DNA from: Brachionus koreanus
Lineage: Eukaryota; Rotifera; Eurotatoria; Ploima; Brachionidae
Assembly (NCBI GenBank): GCA_016987375.1
Contig: PJRA01000011.1
Coordinates: forward strand, 1,774,446 to 1,838,445
Direction of reading: 5' to 3'
DNA: 64,000 nucleotides
Below are positions 22,201 through 33,999 of the stretch, piece after piece. Each line of letters opens with the position of its first letter. The stretch's first letter is position 1. The notes under the pieces were generated by a model that searched no databases, was not told where the DNA came from, and was given only the letters and a program-made list of their open reading frames with translations. Both the position numbers and the translations under genes were made by a program.

Positions 22201-25200
22201 ATGAGTAATGAAGACAAAGTGCAACAAGTAGAGAGCAATGGTAGCTCAAATTTTACAAATGGTTCAAACAAATTTAAGAGCTATTTGATCGAAAAGCTGC
22301 TCAGCGAATCGCCAAGTAATTTCAAGTCGATACAGATTAGTTCAGAAGACAAAGAGGATGTCGCTAGCGAAACAGGCACTTATACAATCGAAGACGATTT
22401 AATTGAAAATAAAAAAATGCTCGATACGGAAATTGACGAAAAATTCGGCATTAATCGACCCGAAATCGATCAAATTGAAAAGACGTCACCTCATCGGCAA
22501 ACAAAAACCATACGTGCTCGTAATCAAACCTATTCGCTTAGCAACGAAATAGCCGATAAATCATACACTTCTTCCGAAACGTCTTCCTCTCATTCAATCA
22601 CAAAGCTAACCAAAACAAGCACTTATAATTTGCTTACAGACACAAATCCGGATTCGTCGCGTACCATAGCAACCAATGTGCTACTTGGCGATACGGACAA
22701 TTTAATAAAGGAAATTAAGAAACAAGACAATATGTCTTCGTCATCGGCTTCTAGTTCGTCTACAAATTTATCCAACGAAAATAAGACAAAATTTTGGACA
22801 GTACCAGACAGTAGTTCGCCCACACCAAACAGCAAGCCAGTACTAGAGTCATTGTCAACCAGAGCTACTGTTGACTATGATGGCCAAGAGGATTATGAAG
22901 AGACCAGCACGCCAAAAAAAAGCTTAGCGTTCGAGTTTAGCCTAACTTCTGATAATACGTTTGTTAGCAAAAATTTGAGTAAAAAAGAGCCCGAAGTGAC
23001 AACGTCAAGTCGTTCAGAAGCTTCTAAAGCTACAATAACTAAAAGTTTTGAGATGCGCAAAAATCGCCGAGATATGGCTAGTTCGGTCAATTCATCAACT
23101 AGCTTTAACAGTCCTAAAAGCAATGCTCCTAGCGGAATAAGCCTCGGGGCCAGGATACAAGAAAAGGCCAAGGAAAACATGAGTTCAGAGCCAAAGCGTC
23201 GCGGTTCAGACTCGACTGCTCCACCGAATCCACAATACGCCAACAGAACTCTCTATTTACGTCAGCAATCGGCCAAGGCCAAACGCGATTCACTTGATAA
23301 AAAGCCAAAAGAAGGCATATTAAAAAAACCGGTTCAGTCTGTGTCGCGTAATTCAAGTCTAAGCCGGTCGAACATAAATCCAAAAACAAATAATGCTAGA
23401 CCGAACAGTGTTAAAAAAAGCTCGCGTAATGCGAGTCCATGTGACAATTCGTTAATGACCGGCTCGCTTAATTTACCCAATAGGTCTTCGTTGCCCGATT
23501 CGTTTCAGCGACGAAAAATGTATGATCCAGCCAAATCGGTACAGGCCGACAAGCAAAAAAAACTCAAAGAGCTTGAAAACAAAAAAGCATTGCTTAACAA
23601 TTCTACAACTGACTTCAACGATTTTGATTCTATGTCCGAATCGTCTTATAATTCGTTGCCTCATCAACAAGTTGACACTTCAAATCAGGTAAAGTCTTTG
23701 GTGCTCATAGTTTTTTTGGCAAGATCACTAACCCAGAAAACAAATCCTAATAAAAATCTTAAGCAGGACATGTCAAGTTCTTAATCCAGGACGTTATAGG
23801 ATGCTAAAAGATTCCAAAAGATTTAACATTCTTATGCTTTTATTGAATTTTCTCTGGCTTATAACATCTTATAAGATTCAAACCAGTTTTTGATTGACTT
23901 TCTTGTGATTATTTATTAGATCTTAAACGATCTTATAAGGATGAAAAATTTTGTGTTAAGAAAATTTAAGAAATGCATATGAATCTTAAATCTTTTGGAA
24001 TCTTTTAGCATCCTATAACGTCCTGGATTAGGAACTTGACATGTCCTGCTTAAGATTTTTATTGGCATTTCGTTCCTGGGTTGCTTTTATCTCAAACAAA
24101 TAAATAAACAATTCAATAACAGCACTTAAATCTTAAATATTCTTGTATTAAATTAGTAAAGTATTTTGCTCAGTTTTCAAGTTAGCAACAGTCTTAACCT
24201 CAAAGGTTAATTTTTTATAATAATTCTTTTTTGATTCTATGTAATTAGCATCTAACAAGAAACATTTTTAAAACAGAGAGAAATAATAGAAATTAATTAC
24301 GAGTTTCTTGATGTTTTTTAAAGAATTCCAGAAGAGGATTTTTTTATGTATTTGTTTTTTTAGATTTGTTCACTTAATTAAAAAGTGAATAAACTTGTTC
24401 TTTAAACTTTAACAAAGAAAAACACACAGACCTATAGGGGAAAAGTAAATACGTAAAAACCTGCTAAAGCTAGATCTAATGCGGCACAAAAATATAATTT
24501 ATTAATTTTTTATCATTAAATTAACAAATTATTTAAAAAAAAATTTTTTATAAATTTGTTTGAAACTCATTTTTGGCGCTTGATGTTTCATCTCTTCTTT
24601 GTCTTCAGCTGAATGATTGTAATAATTTTTGAAAAACTTTTTTTCAATCAAAAAACATTGAAATTTATTAAATATTTTTACAAAATTTTAGTATTAGTAA
24701 TCGAATACAATCGATTGATAAAATTAAAAAAAAACTAATTTTATTTAATCGATTAATAAATTATATTTTTAAAAATGAAAAAAAAAGCTTATTCTTAAAA
24801 ACATAATTTATCAGTCGTTTTAAAGTTATTTGATTATTATATCGATTGTTGATAATCGATTACCAATACTAAAAAATGGAGAGAAGATGAATGGTTTGTC
24901 TTCAATGCCGAGAAGAAGCCCGTATAGCCGAGTGGTTTGTGTTCTAGTCATGCAAGCAGAGGTTCGAAGGCTCAAAACCCACTGACGGTGGAAGAATCTT
25001 CAAAATATCTCTGCAATACAGGGCGCGTGTTAGCGCAATTTGCAGTGTAGATGATCAACTCGATACAGTAGCCTCTGTGTCAGAAAGGAGATGAGCGCCT
25101 CCCCATCATTTACTAGGATAGAATAGGGTCAAAAAAAAAATTAAAAATATTCTTATTTTAATGGGGTAAAAACTAGTGATGGGAGTTTTTTCTTTAGTTT

Positions 25201-26921
25201 AGTTAGCTAAAAGTTAGTCGACTAAACTAAATTAGTTAAATTAAGACCCATCACTAGTAAAAACTAAAAAGAATAGGAAACACAAAGGGTCGAAAAAACT
25301 TGTCTGGGTTTTGAGTGTTAAAGGTTAATCAACAGATTAGTGTAGTGTACATCTAAAGGAGATCTAAATATAGGGATAAAGTCGAAAGCTTTATCAAACA
25401 TGTATCACTAAATTTATTTTAAATTTTGAAACATAATTATTAAAAAAATATTTGAAGACAATTTCAGTGTTGTAAAAATTACGATGAATGAAATTAAGAA
25501 TTTCAGATAATCTGAGTATTAAAAAATTAAAATCCTTGGATACATTTCAAAATCACAAGCACGTAGAGTATCTTTTAATATTCCATGTTCTGTAACTATT
25601 TCATAAAATTCTCCTTCATTACTAACTTTCCGAATTATACCAGGTAATTTTGGTAGGCCAAAACTTCTTTTATCTATTCTTAATTATGGAAACTAAAAAC
25701 ACTTTCCTTATTATCCCTTATTATCTACTGCAAACTCAAGTGTTCGTCTATTTTTTTATTATGCTTTTATTCCATAAAATAATTCCAACAAATAATTTTA
25801 TCAATATTTACAAAATATATAACCAATTTGACAATTTATAATTTGAATTGGTACAAATATTATTTGCATGTTTATAATTTGAATAAAACAGATATTTAAT
25901 TTCCATATTAATTCATTTTGTACCTTTTGGTGTATTTGTGGGTAAAGATTATTTTGCAAAGAAATGTTGAGATTCTTATAAAAAGAGCCGTTTCATTTAT
26001 TTTAGTTAGATTAATTTTTTAATTAATCAGTTTTTTTTTTAACAAGATTTTGTTTTTTTTTTAGGTATTGAGTCAGATTAGATATCTAGAAAGGTTTCTA
26101 GTTTGGTGTTTAATTTTCAGTCATGCAATTATATTCAATTTAATTCTAATTTATAAAAAAAATTTAACTCATTCGTTTACCCATAAAATGAGTAAAGATT
26201 TTGAAATAATTATTTTATATATGAAATTAATTCTATAAACAATAGGCTTTTTTGAGTTTAAGGAGTATTTGCTTTGAATATTATAATTAAATATAAAATT
26301 TCGTAATTGAAAGAAATTGAATTAAGGTTTATTAAGATTTTTTTGTTTTAAAAAATAAAAATTCAAGAACAAAAACACAAAAATGACGCATGAAAATTTA
26401 AAAAAAAAATTATTTATTAATTTCCAATTTTAAAGACATATGAAAAAATTCTACAGTCTACGCTGCAACGTTTGTGCATTCGTCTTATTCAAATGTCTAC
26501 AGGAGTTCTAGACAAGATTGGGTAGAAATTTTTTCAGCTTTTTCATTTAGCTTAAATACATATTTAATTGATTTTTATTAGTGATAATCGTGGTAACTTA
26601 TGTGACTCGGTTCAGTGTTTAAGTTCTTGTACCGAGCTGGAGCGAATGCAAATTTTGACTAAGCTCGTGAATAATATGCAAGTAATACATGACAACATGC
26701 AAAGTAAGACTTCATAAAGTAAAAAATAGCTAAATTTTTGATAAATGAACTTTATAGTGATGGATCAGGCTTTGAATAATCAAAAAATGGAGGACAGTTA
26801 CATCAAAGAATTGACCAAAATAAGACAAGAAGTTGACATGCTTAAACAAACAGCATGTCGCTCACCAAGCAATCAATCAGCGCGAAGTTCTTTACTCAAT
26901 AACAGCTTTGAAACTAATTAA
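22201..26921 (+). CDS. CEP170-like, serine-rich disordered protein with C-terminal coiled coil
   Basis: Exons proposed: 22201-23688, 26436-26521, 26582-26703 and 26758-26921, all in phase, giving about 619 aa. The first exon encodes a long disordered Ser/Thr/Lys-rich region. Near residue 58 it has ETGTYTIEDD followed by KKMLDTEIDEKFGI, which resembles the GTYTIE...DKVFG motif of CEP170, a centrosome and subdistal appendage protein. The last three exons encode helical, coiled-coil-prone sequence (YEKILQSTLQRLCIRLIQM, ELTKIRQEVDMLKQ) ending NNSFETN. An FHA domain, present at the start of CEP170, is not found; it may be on upstream exons or lost. The link of the first exon to the last three crosses a 2.7 kb transposon-filled intron and rests on phase and orientation only. 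An in-frame TAA lies just upstream of the ATG. Confidence 0.6.
23730..24082. mobile_element. Foldback/MITE element with ~105-bp terminal inverted repeats
   Basis: Sequence from 23730 (aacccag) to about 23836 is almost exactly inverted at about 23974-24082, around a loop of about 140 bp that has further partial pairing. A stretch of more than 60 bases is identical apart from one change. No clear target-site duplication was seen. It sits about 40 bp inside the first intron of the CEP170-like gene. Confidence 0.9.
24687..24874. mobile_element. Palindromic MITE, about 188 bp
   Basis: Ends are TTTTAGTATTAGTAATCGA and, inverted, TTTTAGTATTGGTAATCGA, with several inner copies of aatcgatt. Superfamily not clear. 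Confidence 0.7.
24918..25139 (+). mobile_element. tRNA-derived SINE
   Basis: The head has a pol III box A (TAGCCGAGTGG, 24925-24935) and box B (GGTTCGAAGGC, 24961-24971) at tRNA-like spacing, resembling a tRNA-Ser/Leu 5' half. The tRNA-unrelated body is GC-richer (acagggcgcgtgttagcgca). It ends in an A-run at about 25131-25139. A diverged antisense piece occurs at 50040-50073. A real tRNA is excluded because no 3' acceptor stem pairs with the 5' end. Confidence 0.85.
25174..25256. mobile_element. hAT-type MITE with 8-bp target duplication
   Basis: An 83-bp element with perfect ends TAGTGATGGG...CCCATCACTA, flanked on both sides by GTAAAAAC (25166-25173 and 25257-25264). The 8-bp duplication and TAGTGATGGG end are typical of hAT. 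The inside is a near palindrome around agttagtcgacta. Related pieces are near 61994 and 62764. Confidence 0.93.
25286..25321 (-). mobile_element. piggyBac-like terminal end
   Basis: Read on the minus strand it begins TTAACACTCAAAACCCAGAC and ends TTTTTTCGACCC. This matches the pattern of the element end at 53396 (TTAACAATCAAAGGTCGG...TTTTTCGACCC). No partner end was found on the other side, so it may be a solo or truncated element. Confidence 0.5.
25531..25672 (-). pseudogene. Fragment resembling the C-terminal tail of a transposon integrase/pol protein
   Basis: The minus strand reads RSFGLPKLPGIIRKVSNEGE, then FYEIVTEHGILKDTLRACDF and ends at a stop. The pattern 'L.G.I..V...YEI.T..GILK..L...DFE' resembles the C-terminal beta-rich tail of integrase proteins such as Ginger/KRBA2-like elements. 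There is no upstream catalytic core nearby. It is antisense in the intron of the CEP170-like gene. Confidence 0.4.
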
Positions 26922-29277
26922 ATCAAATTTTGTATATTTTCAAATGTAAAATAGTTTTTTTAATCTTGGATTTTAAATAATTTAGAAAAACAAAAAAACA
27001 AATCAAAATATTGAAATAGCTATTTATCTTGTTACCACTTCGAAATAATAAATTTTATTTTGTTTTTTTTTTATGAATTTTAAATTGCGTTTATTCTAAA
27101 GAAATTTTTGATTGTTAAAATTTTGAAAAAAAATATTTTTTTTTATAAAATTGTTAAAGTAATTTGTTTTTATGATCGGAAAAAAATCAAGAAGCTATTT
27201 AGTACTAATAAATTTTTTATCTAATTTGTTTTATCTACTAATAAGATCATAATTTTTTTTTTCAAAGCTTTAATTTTGTAAAATTATGACCATACTTGAA
27301 TTAATTGAAGATTTTTTATTATTATTATTGACAAAAAAAACTTGTATAGTCCTCATATGTCAACAATTATTAAAAAGAATAAATAAGATATTTTAGTAGA
27401 ATAAGAAATTTTTAAAAATAATTTTTGTTCACAAATCTGATGAAATTTTACCTTACTGGAATAATTGACAAAATTATGAGAGAGCTTTTAATTAAAATAT
27501 AAAACTTGATCAATTTTAGCTCTTGACTGCTATTTGAAAATAAATCAATTATTCTTTTAAGCTTAGCTTTGTTTGATTTAAAGGTAACGAACACTTACCT
27601 CTTCAATTAGACTTCAAATATTTAGACGGTTAGTTACCGTGTTTTTTCTTGCCAATAAAAAATTGATTTTGATTCAACGGCTTAATTCTAACTAGCTCTA
27701 TTTTTGAAAAATTCAAAGAGTAAAATTTTGATTTAGTTGTTGATGTATTATTGCTTTCAATAATGTTTCCATTTCTTAAAGACTTAGCATCAAATTATGT
27801 TTAAAATCTAGCTTTTAAAGAGTCTCTTATAAGTAATTGTGCCATAGAGCAGTTTATATTCCTCCATTCACGCTTTTAGTTTTCTAGAAATTCTTACTAA
27901 ACAAATCGTAATTTAAATAAAAAAAATATTTTCTATATAACAACGAGCTATAACACTTTCACATTTAAATTTGAGCCAAAAATAAATTTGCTTTGCTTGT
28001 AAGAAATCTTAAACATTTGCTTTTAAACACCATGTTTTTTTAATTAAATCAGAAGAGCTCAGAGTAAAAATTTCTTTATAGGGAAAATAATCAGAGTTTA
28101 TTTTTTATTAAGCCTTATGTAAAAAAATTGTTTATCTATTCATCTTTAGTCACGAATTTTGAGAATGGCCTAATCTAGTTTATCTCTTGGTTTTAGTTTC
28201 TTTGAACATAAGTAAGAACTGAATTTAGTCTATTGCCTTAAGCATAATTATAAAAATAGAGTAACTTTGTGTCCAGTGGCTTTTTTGTTCAAATAACAAC
28301 TTGACCTCAATTTAAAAAGTATCGAAAAAAACATGTCAACAAATTCTAGAAAAATTTTGTTGAGAGAATCGACCTTTTTTTGTTGTAAAGAATTAAATTA
28401 GAGATAATAGCCCAAAAAACCTGCTCTAAATAAAAACAAATTAGTTCAACAAGTTAAATTAGATTTTACTTAAACTTTGAAATTTTTTTATTATTTCATT
28501 TTTCTTTGAAATTTTTTTTACATTTTATCATGAAAAAAAAAATTATAATTAAATTAAAATTTTCATTCAACATTATTTTTTTTTAAATAAAATAAACGAA
28601 ACAATTAGCCAATTCTAATTTAGTTTTCAATTTATTCAAGTCAAAAAGTAAACACTTTTATTTATATGATAAAACATTGTATTAGAAAGAGATTTTTTTT
28701 AAACGAAATTTCTCATAGCTAATTTAATTGAAAAGAGCCTTTTTTTATAATAGTAAGATAGAATAGAAATTTATGAATCCTTAATGTATTCTATTGCTTA
28801 TGTTTTTATTTTACCAAATAGACTTCATTGCTGCTAGTGTGTTTATATCTCATTTGGAGTTATACGATCTTTTAAAAAATCCATATTTCAACTTGCGTAC
28901 AATTTTTAACTAGCTTATTATGCCGAATCACATTTTTGACTACGTGATCAAGAATTTGTTTTTGATAAAGTTAGGAAATAAATTTTCGCTTTAGTAATTA
29001 AAAATTTTCATCAAGACTGAATTTTTCAGCTATGAAATATAGATTTTCATTTTGTATTTAGATTTCATTATTACTTAAATTTAGATTTAAATAAAAAAAA
29101 ATCATTAAAAGTGGTTAAATTACATGTTTTTTTTTGTTGCCAAAACACATTATTTATTTGATCAATTCAGCTTTTTATTTATCATAATCTTATTAGCAAA
29201 AATGTCTCTTTCATAATAATTTTAAAAGCTTTTTTTTTTCAATAAAATTTTATGATTTGAAATTTTATATTTAAGAA
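26922..29277. other. Intergenic sequence, no gene seen
   Basis: About 2.4 kb of AT-rich DNA. No coding exon, TIR pair or RNA gene was recognised. It ends at an acceptor-like TTTAAG just before the SOCS-box gene. Confidence 0.5.
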
Positions 29278-30582
29278 ATGAGCGAAAACCTGGCAAAGTG
29301 TACGAAGCTCAATCGTCGCTCAAATTTTTCCAATAATGACGAGCATGTTGAAGTGAGTAACAAGAGGCGTCGAATAGCTCTCGATGATCTAAACGAGTGC
29401 TTTAAAATCGAGCTATCCAAACCGATCTCAATCAAACAAAGTTCACTCAATCTTAAATCCAACTTCGATCGATGCTATCAAATAAGCAAGAACTTGGAGG
29501 CGATAGATTTCGAAGATCCAGCCTCATCGACTGAGATTGATACACTCAAAATCGATCAATCCAACTATCTGAAATACAACCTAAATCATTTGAATCTAGT
29601 TAAAAAAGAAACTGTTGTATTTTTGATGGAGAAAAATTTTTCCAATGGCATCAAATGTCCATTTGATGTGTTCGCTTACACTCGTTTGGTCAAAACACCA
29701 ACACCAAATCTAAATGACAAACATTTTTATAATTTTTCATTAGTAAAAAAAGTATCCAAATTGTTGACACATTATCACAGTAATCCTCTAAATGGAAAAT
29801 TTTTACGCGACAACTCGCTGCTTCCATGCACAGTAGGCATGTTTTTAATGCCATTTTATTTTGACATATTCACCATTCGTGAATTAAATGAATTCAGCTC
29901 CATTGAAATTGATATTATTGTCAATTTGAAAAAAAATTATCAAACCAATGTTTATCTCAATTATGATTCATTGATTAGCAATTACAAAGATAATATTCTA
30001 TGGAATTGTCTAATAATGTTTAAGTTTAAAATGGAAAATTTGTCCAAATTTGGATCGAGCCGAATTGAGTATATAAATTATTTTTTGGCTATGATGTACA
30101 CCTTGTACCATTTGGAGTATGTAATCTACTATTCTCAAACAACGCTCACTGAAGATAAGAAACTTCTCAAAACGCATATTAAGCGAGCCTTGGAGCTTAA
30201 CGAAATGATAGTGATTCTTTTCGAGGCCTACATTCTCAGCGGATTGTTCACCCAGCTCGACTACATAGAGTATGAACGTTTTGCATTAAGCAAAGTTTAT
30301 TCACTGGATGATCAAAGTGAATACAATCTCGAAAGGACTTACTACCAAAATACACTCAGTATGATCAGAGAGAATAGTGAACAAGTATTTCCTCTTAAAT
30401 TAAGCTATCTTTGTCGAATGGTAATTAAAAATTCTATGAAAGAATACAACCGAAAAAGTGTCAGCAAACTACCTTTGTCAAAAGATATGAAAAAATTTGT
30501 CCTTTACGAAAATGAATTGACTAACTATTACACAAAATATAAAAATTTGTTTAATTTTAAATTTATTAATAAACAGAATTAA
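29278..30582 (+). CDS. SOCS-box protein of unknown substrate domain, 434 aa
   Basis: A single long exon. Residues about 385-430 form a SOCS box: FPLKLSYLCRMVIKNSMKEY then KLPLSKDMKKFVLYE. This matches the SL..LCR..I...(11 residues)..LPLP..L..YLL pattern bound by Elongin B/C and Cullin-5, so a role as substrate receptor of an E3 ubiquitin ligase is inferred. The first ~75 residues are basic and polar and include a possible nuclear signal (NKRRRIAL). Residues about 90-370 are helical and conserved-looking but match no domain I know; they do not look like ankyrin, WD40, SH2 or SPRY repeats. An ASB-like or novel SOCS-box family is possible. The ATG lies two bases after an acceptor-like ATTTAAG. 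Confidence 0.75.
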   Translation: MSENLAKCTKLNRRSNFSNNDEHVEVSNKRRRIALDDLNECFKIELSKPISIKQSSLNLKSNFDRCYQISKNLEAIDFEDPASSTEIDTLKIDQSNYLKYNLNHLNLVKKETVVFLMEKNFSNGIKCPFDVFAYTRLVKTPTPNLNDKHFYNFSLVKKVSKLLTHYHSNPLNGKFLRDNSLLPCTVGMFLMPFYFDIFTIRELNEFSSIEIDIIVNLKKNYQTNVYLNYDSLISNYKDNILWNCLIMFKFKMENLSKFGSSRIEYINYFLAMMYTLYHLEYVIYYSQTTLTEDKKLLKTHIKRALELNEMIVILFEAYILSGLFTQLDYIEYERFALSKVYSLDDQSEYNLERTYYQNTLSMIRENSEQVFPLKLSYLCRMVIKNSMKEYNRKSVSKLPLSKDMKKFVLYENELTNYYTKYKNLFNFKFINKQN

Positions 30583-30939
30583 TCTTTTTGCTATATATTT
30601 TTGTTAAATTTAATCTAATTTAGTTTCTTTTTTTCCCATCTATTAGCATGTTTTTTTTTTTTGTATTTTTTCTTTTTTTTTAATTTAATCGCATCTTTTT
30701 TACTGAAATATTTAGTTTATATTTTTTATTAAATGAGAAAGAAATTTAAAGATAAATAAACAAATGGATAAAATTTTTTGCTTTTATATATATCACAAAG
30801 CATTCAATTTGTGCAAATGTAAATTTGTCAATGCATCAGATTTAAATTATTCTATTTAAAAAAAAAATTACCAATTCAATTTATACACAATTTTATTTTA
30901 GAAAAAAGTTAGATCAATAATTAGATTTTGAAAATAGTT
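30583..30939. other. Intergenic spacer between convergent genes
   Basis: T-rich spacer between the SOCS-box gene and ANAPC13, which end facing each other. It presumably holds both 3' UTRs. Nothing else seen. Confidence 0.5.
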
Positions 30940-31161
30940 TTATTGATTAATGATAACCCATGTTTGAGCGAGACCAGTTTCGTTCCATTTCATTTCAAAC
31001 TCTTTGGTTGTCTGAGCTATCTGTCCATTTAGTTCGTTTAATTCATTGTCAGGCAATTCGTCTAATGGAACATTTATATCAGCAAAAGGTATTTTGTCCA
31101 TTATCCAGTCCTTGTCTACAATGTCCACTAAATTCGAATCTCTCACATAAACGCTATCCAT
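30940..31161 (-). CDS. ANAPC13: Anaphase-promoting complex subunit 13
   Basis: Small subunit that stabilises the TPR arc of the APC/C, the ubiquitin ligase that drives mitotic exit. The 73-aa single-exon protein matches the family: MDSVYVRDSNLVDIVDKDWI, DKIPFADINVPLDELPD, then EFEMKWNETGL. Length equals the human protein (74 aa). The start is the only sensible ATG. Confidence 0.93.
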   Translation of the reverse strand: MDSVYVRDSNLVDIVDKDWIMDKIPFADINVPLDELPDNELNELNGQIAQTTKEFEMKWNETGLAQTWVIINQ

Positions 31162-31998
31162 TTTGAATTTTAAATTTTATATGCAATTATATTTAAATAT
31201 TTTTATAAAAAATATTATCAAAATAAATTTCATTGTGACGGATCCAAATTTGTCTTGAATTCCATTTTGTTGTCAAAAAATTTGTCTTAGCATTTTAAAA
31301 AATTTAAACTTTTTTCTTTAGTAATTTAATGAATGCATCATTACAAACTTAATCATCAGTATCTCAATTGATGCACAAAGAAAAACAATAATTAATATGA
31401 TTGTCATGTATAAACGAAGTAGAAGCTTCTAGATGCTGATAAAGACATTTGTTTCAAATCTTGCCTTAATTTTAACTCCACGTTCTTAACACGAATTTAC
31501 GGGTATAAATAATGATTTGATACTTAGAACGAAGAAAGTGTATAATACATAAATTTTTAGAGCTCGACAATTATTTAATAAACTAATTAAAAGCATACGT
31601 TTGTTATTAAACCCTGAATAAACCCTTCATTATATCCTCAATATAATAAAATACTTTTATCTATTACATTCCTTTATTTGTTTAATAAACAAGTTGTTAA
31701 AAATAACAAACATGAAATAAAACGTGTATTGGAAGTTACCAATTTTAAAATCATCCGAGAAATGAAAAACAAATTGTTAAAAAATCAAAAACATTAATAA
31801 AACTTTTTTAAATAAAATTCATTTAGCAGCTTGTCAATTCTCTAAGAAGTTGTGCCTAATTCCACATTTTAGAAGCAGTAGATAGTTCGATGGCTTCACA
31901 ACAAGCTCTTGTATTTCCTGCTGGACCGTCTAAAAACATCTGAGGCTAGATTTTGATTCCCATATAATTAATTTCAATTCAGCTGCTTATTACTATGC

Positions 31999-32085
31999 TA
32001 AATTTTGTGTAACTGGATAAGATCACCTCTTCTGCGTCGCTTTTCAAGAGTGCTCAAGCCAAGAACTTCTCTTCTCTCAAATTAG
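31999..32085 (-). mobile_element. LINE reverse transcriptase fragment (decayed)
   Basis: The minus strand reads FERREVLGLSTLEKRRRRGD then LIQLHKI. This is the conserved 'L..LGL.TLE.RR.RGDLI...KI' motif at the end of L2/CR1/Jockey-type reverse transcriptases. Flanking sequence in the same strand is degenerate with stops. Confidence 0.7.
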
Positions 32086-33424
32086 GGTTTATATATTTAA
32101 AAAAAATTCAATTTAATAGACTTTCGAATAAAACATTATTTTATTAGCATCCAAAAGAAATTTTTTGCAGATGCAACTAAAAATTTTATAAAATTTTTTA
32201 AAAATGACTTGAAATTTATGTCTTATATAATAATTAATAGTAATTTTTATCACCGTAATTATCGTAAAACAGCGATAATTATTGTTGAAAAATTTATTGT
32301 AAGATTTTGAAAAAACTCAACCAACAAAAAAAAAAAGTTCAAAAAAATTTAATTGACTTTTTTCCACAATTTAATTAACATTTAATTCAAATTTAAAAAA
32401 TTTTTCAAAAATATCATAAAAGCTTGAAATAATAGTGCTTTTTTTGGTTGAGTAATTTTTAAAATAAATGTTTTTAACATTTTATTTTAAAGTAAGAATC
32501 AACTTAATTTTAAGTGAAAAAAATAGAATTTACTCCCCTTTAAAAATAAAAGCTTTGTAAAAGATCTAAACAAAAGAAGACAGTTAAGACCAACCAAGTA
32601 ACAGTAGAAAAACCGAGTGGATTTTTTGACCCCTTTTTTAAAAATTAAAACTTAAATATCTCCCGAATATCTGAAATAAAATTTTAATAAAATAAAAGTC
32701 TAGATAACTAAATTTGAAATTTTTATTAAAAATAAGCCGAACTAGTGTTTAAAAAAAAATTCTAATTTAAGCTCTTAGCTAATACTAAATATCCAAATTA
32801 AATTCTTGATATGAAAAGTTGTTTTTTTTTTCAAAAGGATCTAAATTTAAAAGAAGCTTGGAACCAAGCAGAAATCAAAATAAATATTCAATTTTTTTGA
32901 TATTTTCATGATTTTTTGTAAACATATGATTTAAGTTTTAATTTGAATAAATTAATTAGAAATTCCAAAATATAAACCCTATAGTGTCGCAGTATATACT
33001 ACTATTACTATAAGTCAAATTTTGGACAAAAAGATTAAAAAAAATTTTTTATGCTTTTCATAAAAATTCATTTTTTCTCTGCTAAATTTAATAATTATTG
33101 GAAATTCACGATAAGTATCTTTATTTCACGGTTAATACTAATTTTTAGATTAGGAAATTTTATAAGGTAAAAATTACTTTGATATTACCCATAATTTAGT
33201 TAAAATATATTGATTTGCTGTATTTTAACAGTTATGTAAATATTTTTATCTAATTCTAACTAAAAAATTTTTTGTATCAATATATTTAAAAATTCATTAA
33301 TTAGTGTTAATCCTTAATAAAAACTTTATGTATTCTCTGTGTATATTTTAATAATTAATCTTTTTCATATAGAGTTTTTAATATTGGTTCTCAAAATAAT
33401 CAGTGTTATTTTATTTATTTATTT

Positions 33425-33539
33425 AAAGTTTAAGTCCCATGGACAAATTGAAATTAGAAAAATGGACAGTTAAATATCCATTTTACAATTAAGTAAAAAA
33501 TTCAGTTTGTTATATACAAAAAAATGATTAAGATTATTC
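33425..33539. repeat. Dispersed 115-bp repeat, copy 1
   Basis: Nearly identical to 61739-61853; only a few bases differ over 115 bp. It includes an inner palindromic part (aaaatgga...tccatttt). No coding signal. Confidence 0.9.
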
Positions 33540-33999
33540 AATATACAATATTCTATTAAACGAAAATAGTATTTTATCGAGTCGGTTATAGACTTGTTTT
33601 TAGTGTTATGAATTTTATGTAAAAATTTTCATTTTTCAATTAACCCAAAAAAGTTAAATATAAAAATATAGCCGTTCAAGATTGCAAAAAAAAACTTTTT
33701 CTAATATTTAAAATAATAAAATAGCGCCAAAAATTTTTCCCTCAATAATTAATCATAAAATAAACTGAGAGTGAAATTATTGCGTCAAATTGCTTAAAAA
33801 TTTTATTTCACTTTTTATTAAAATAAATGAAATAGGAAACGTTTGTTTTAATAATTTTTTACATAAAAATATTACTTTTCAAATGCAAATTTAAATGATA
33901 TAAACATAATTTAATTTTTATTTTATTTTAAAATATATTATTAAAACTAAAATTACTAACTAAGCCGGGTAATTAAAAAATGTTTCGAAAGGACGGGTT

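Larger units (their letters stand above)
31162..33999. other. Intergenic sequence with repeat fragments
   Basis: Mostly AT-rich. It holds a decayed LINE fragment (31999-32085, minus), a small hairpin at about 32256-32280 (aattatcg...cgataatt) and a dispersed 115-bp repeat (33425-33539). No gene seen. Confidence 0.5.

Noticed and set aside
24918..24990. Functional tRNA gene
   Set aside because: Box A and B are good but the acceptor and anticodon stems do not close and a SINE body follows.
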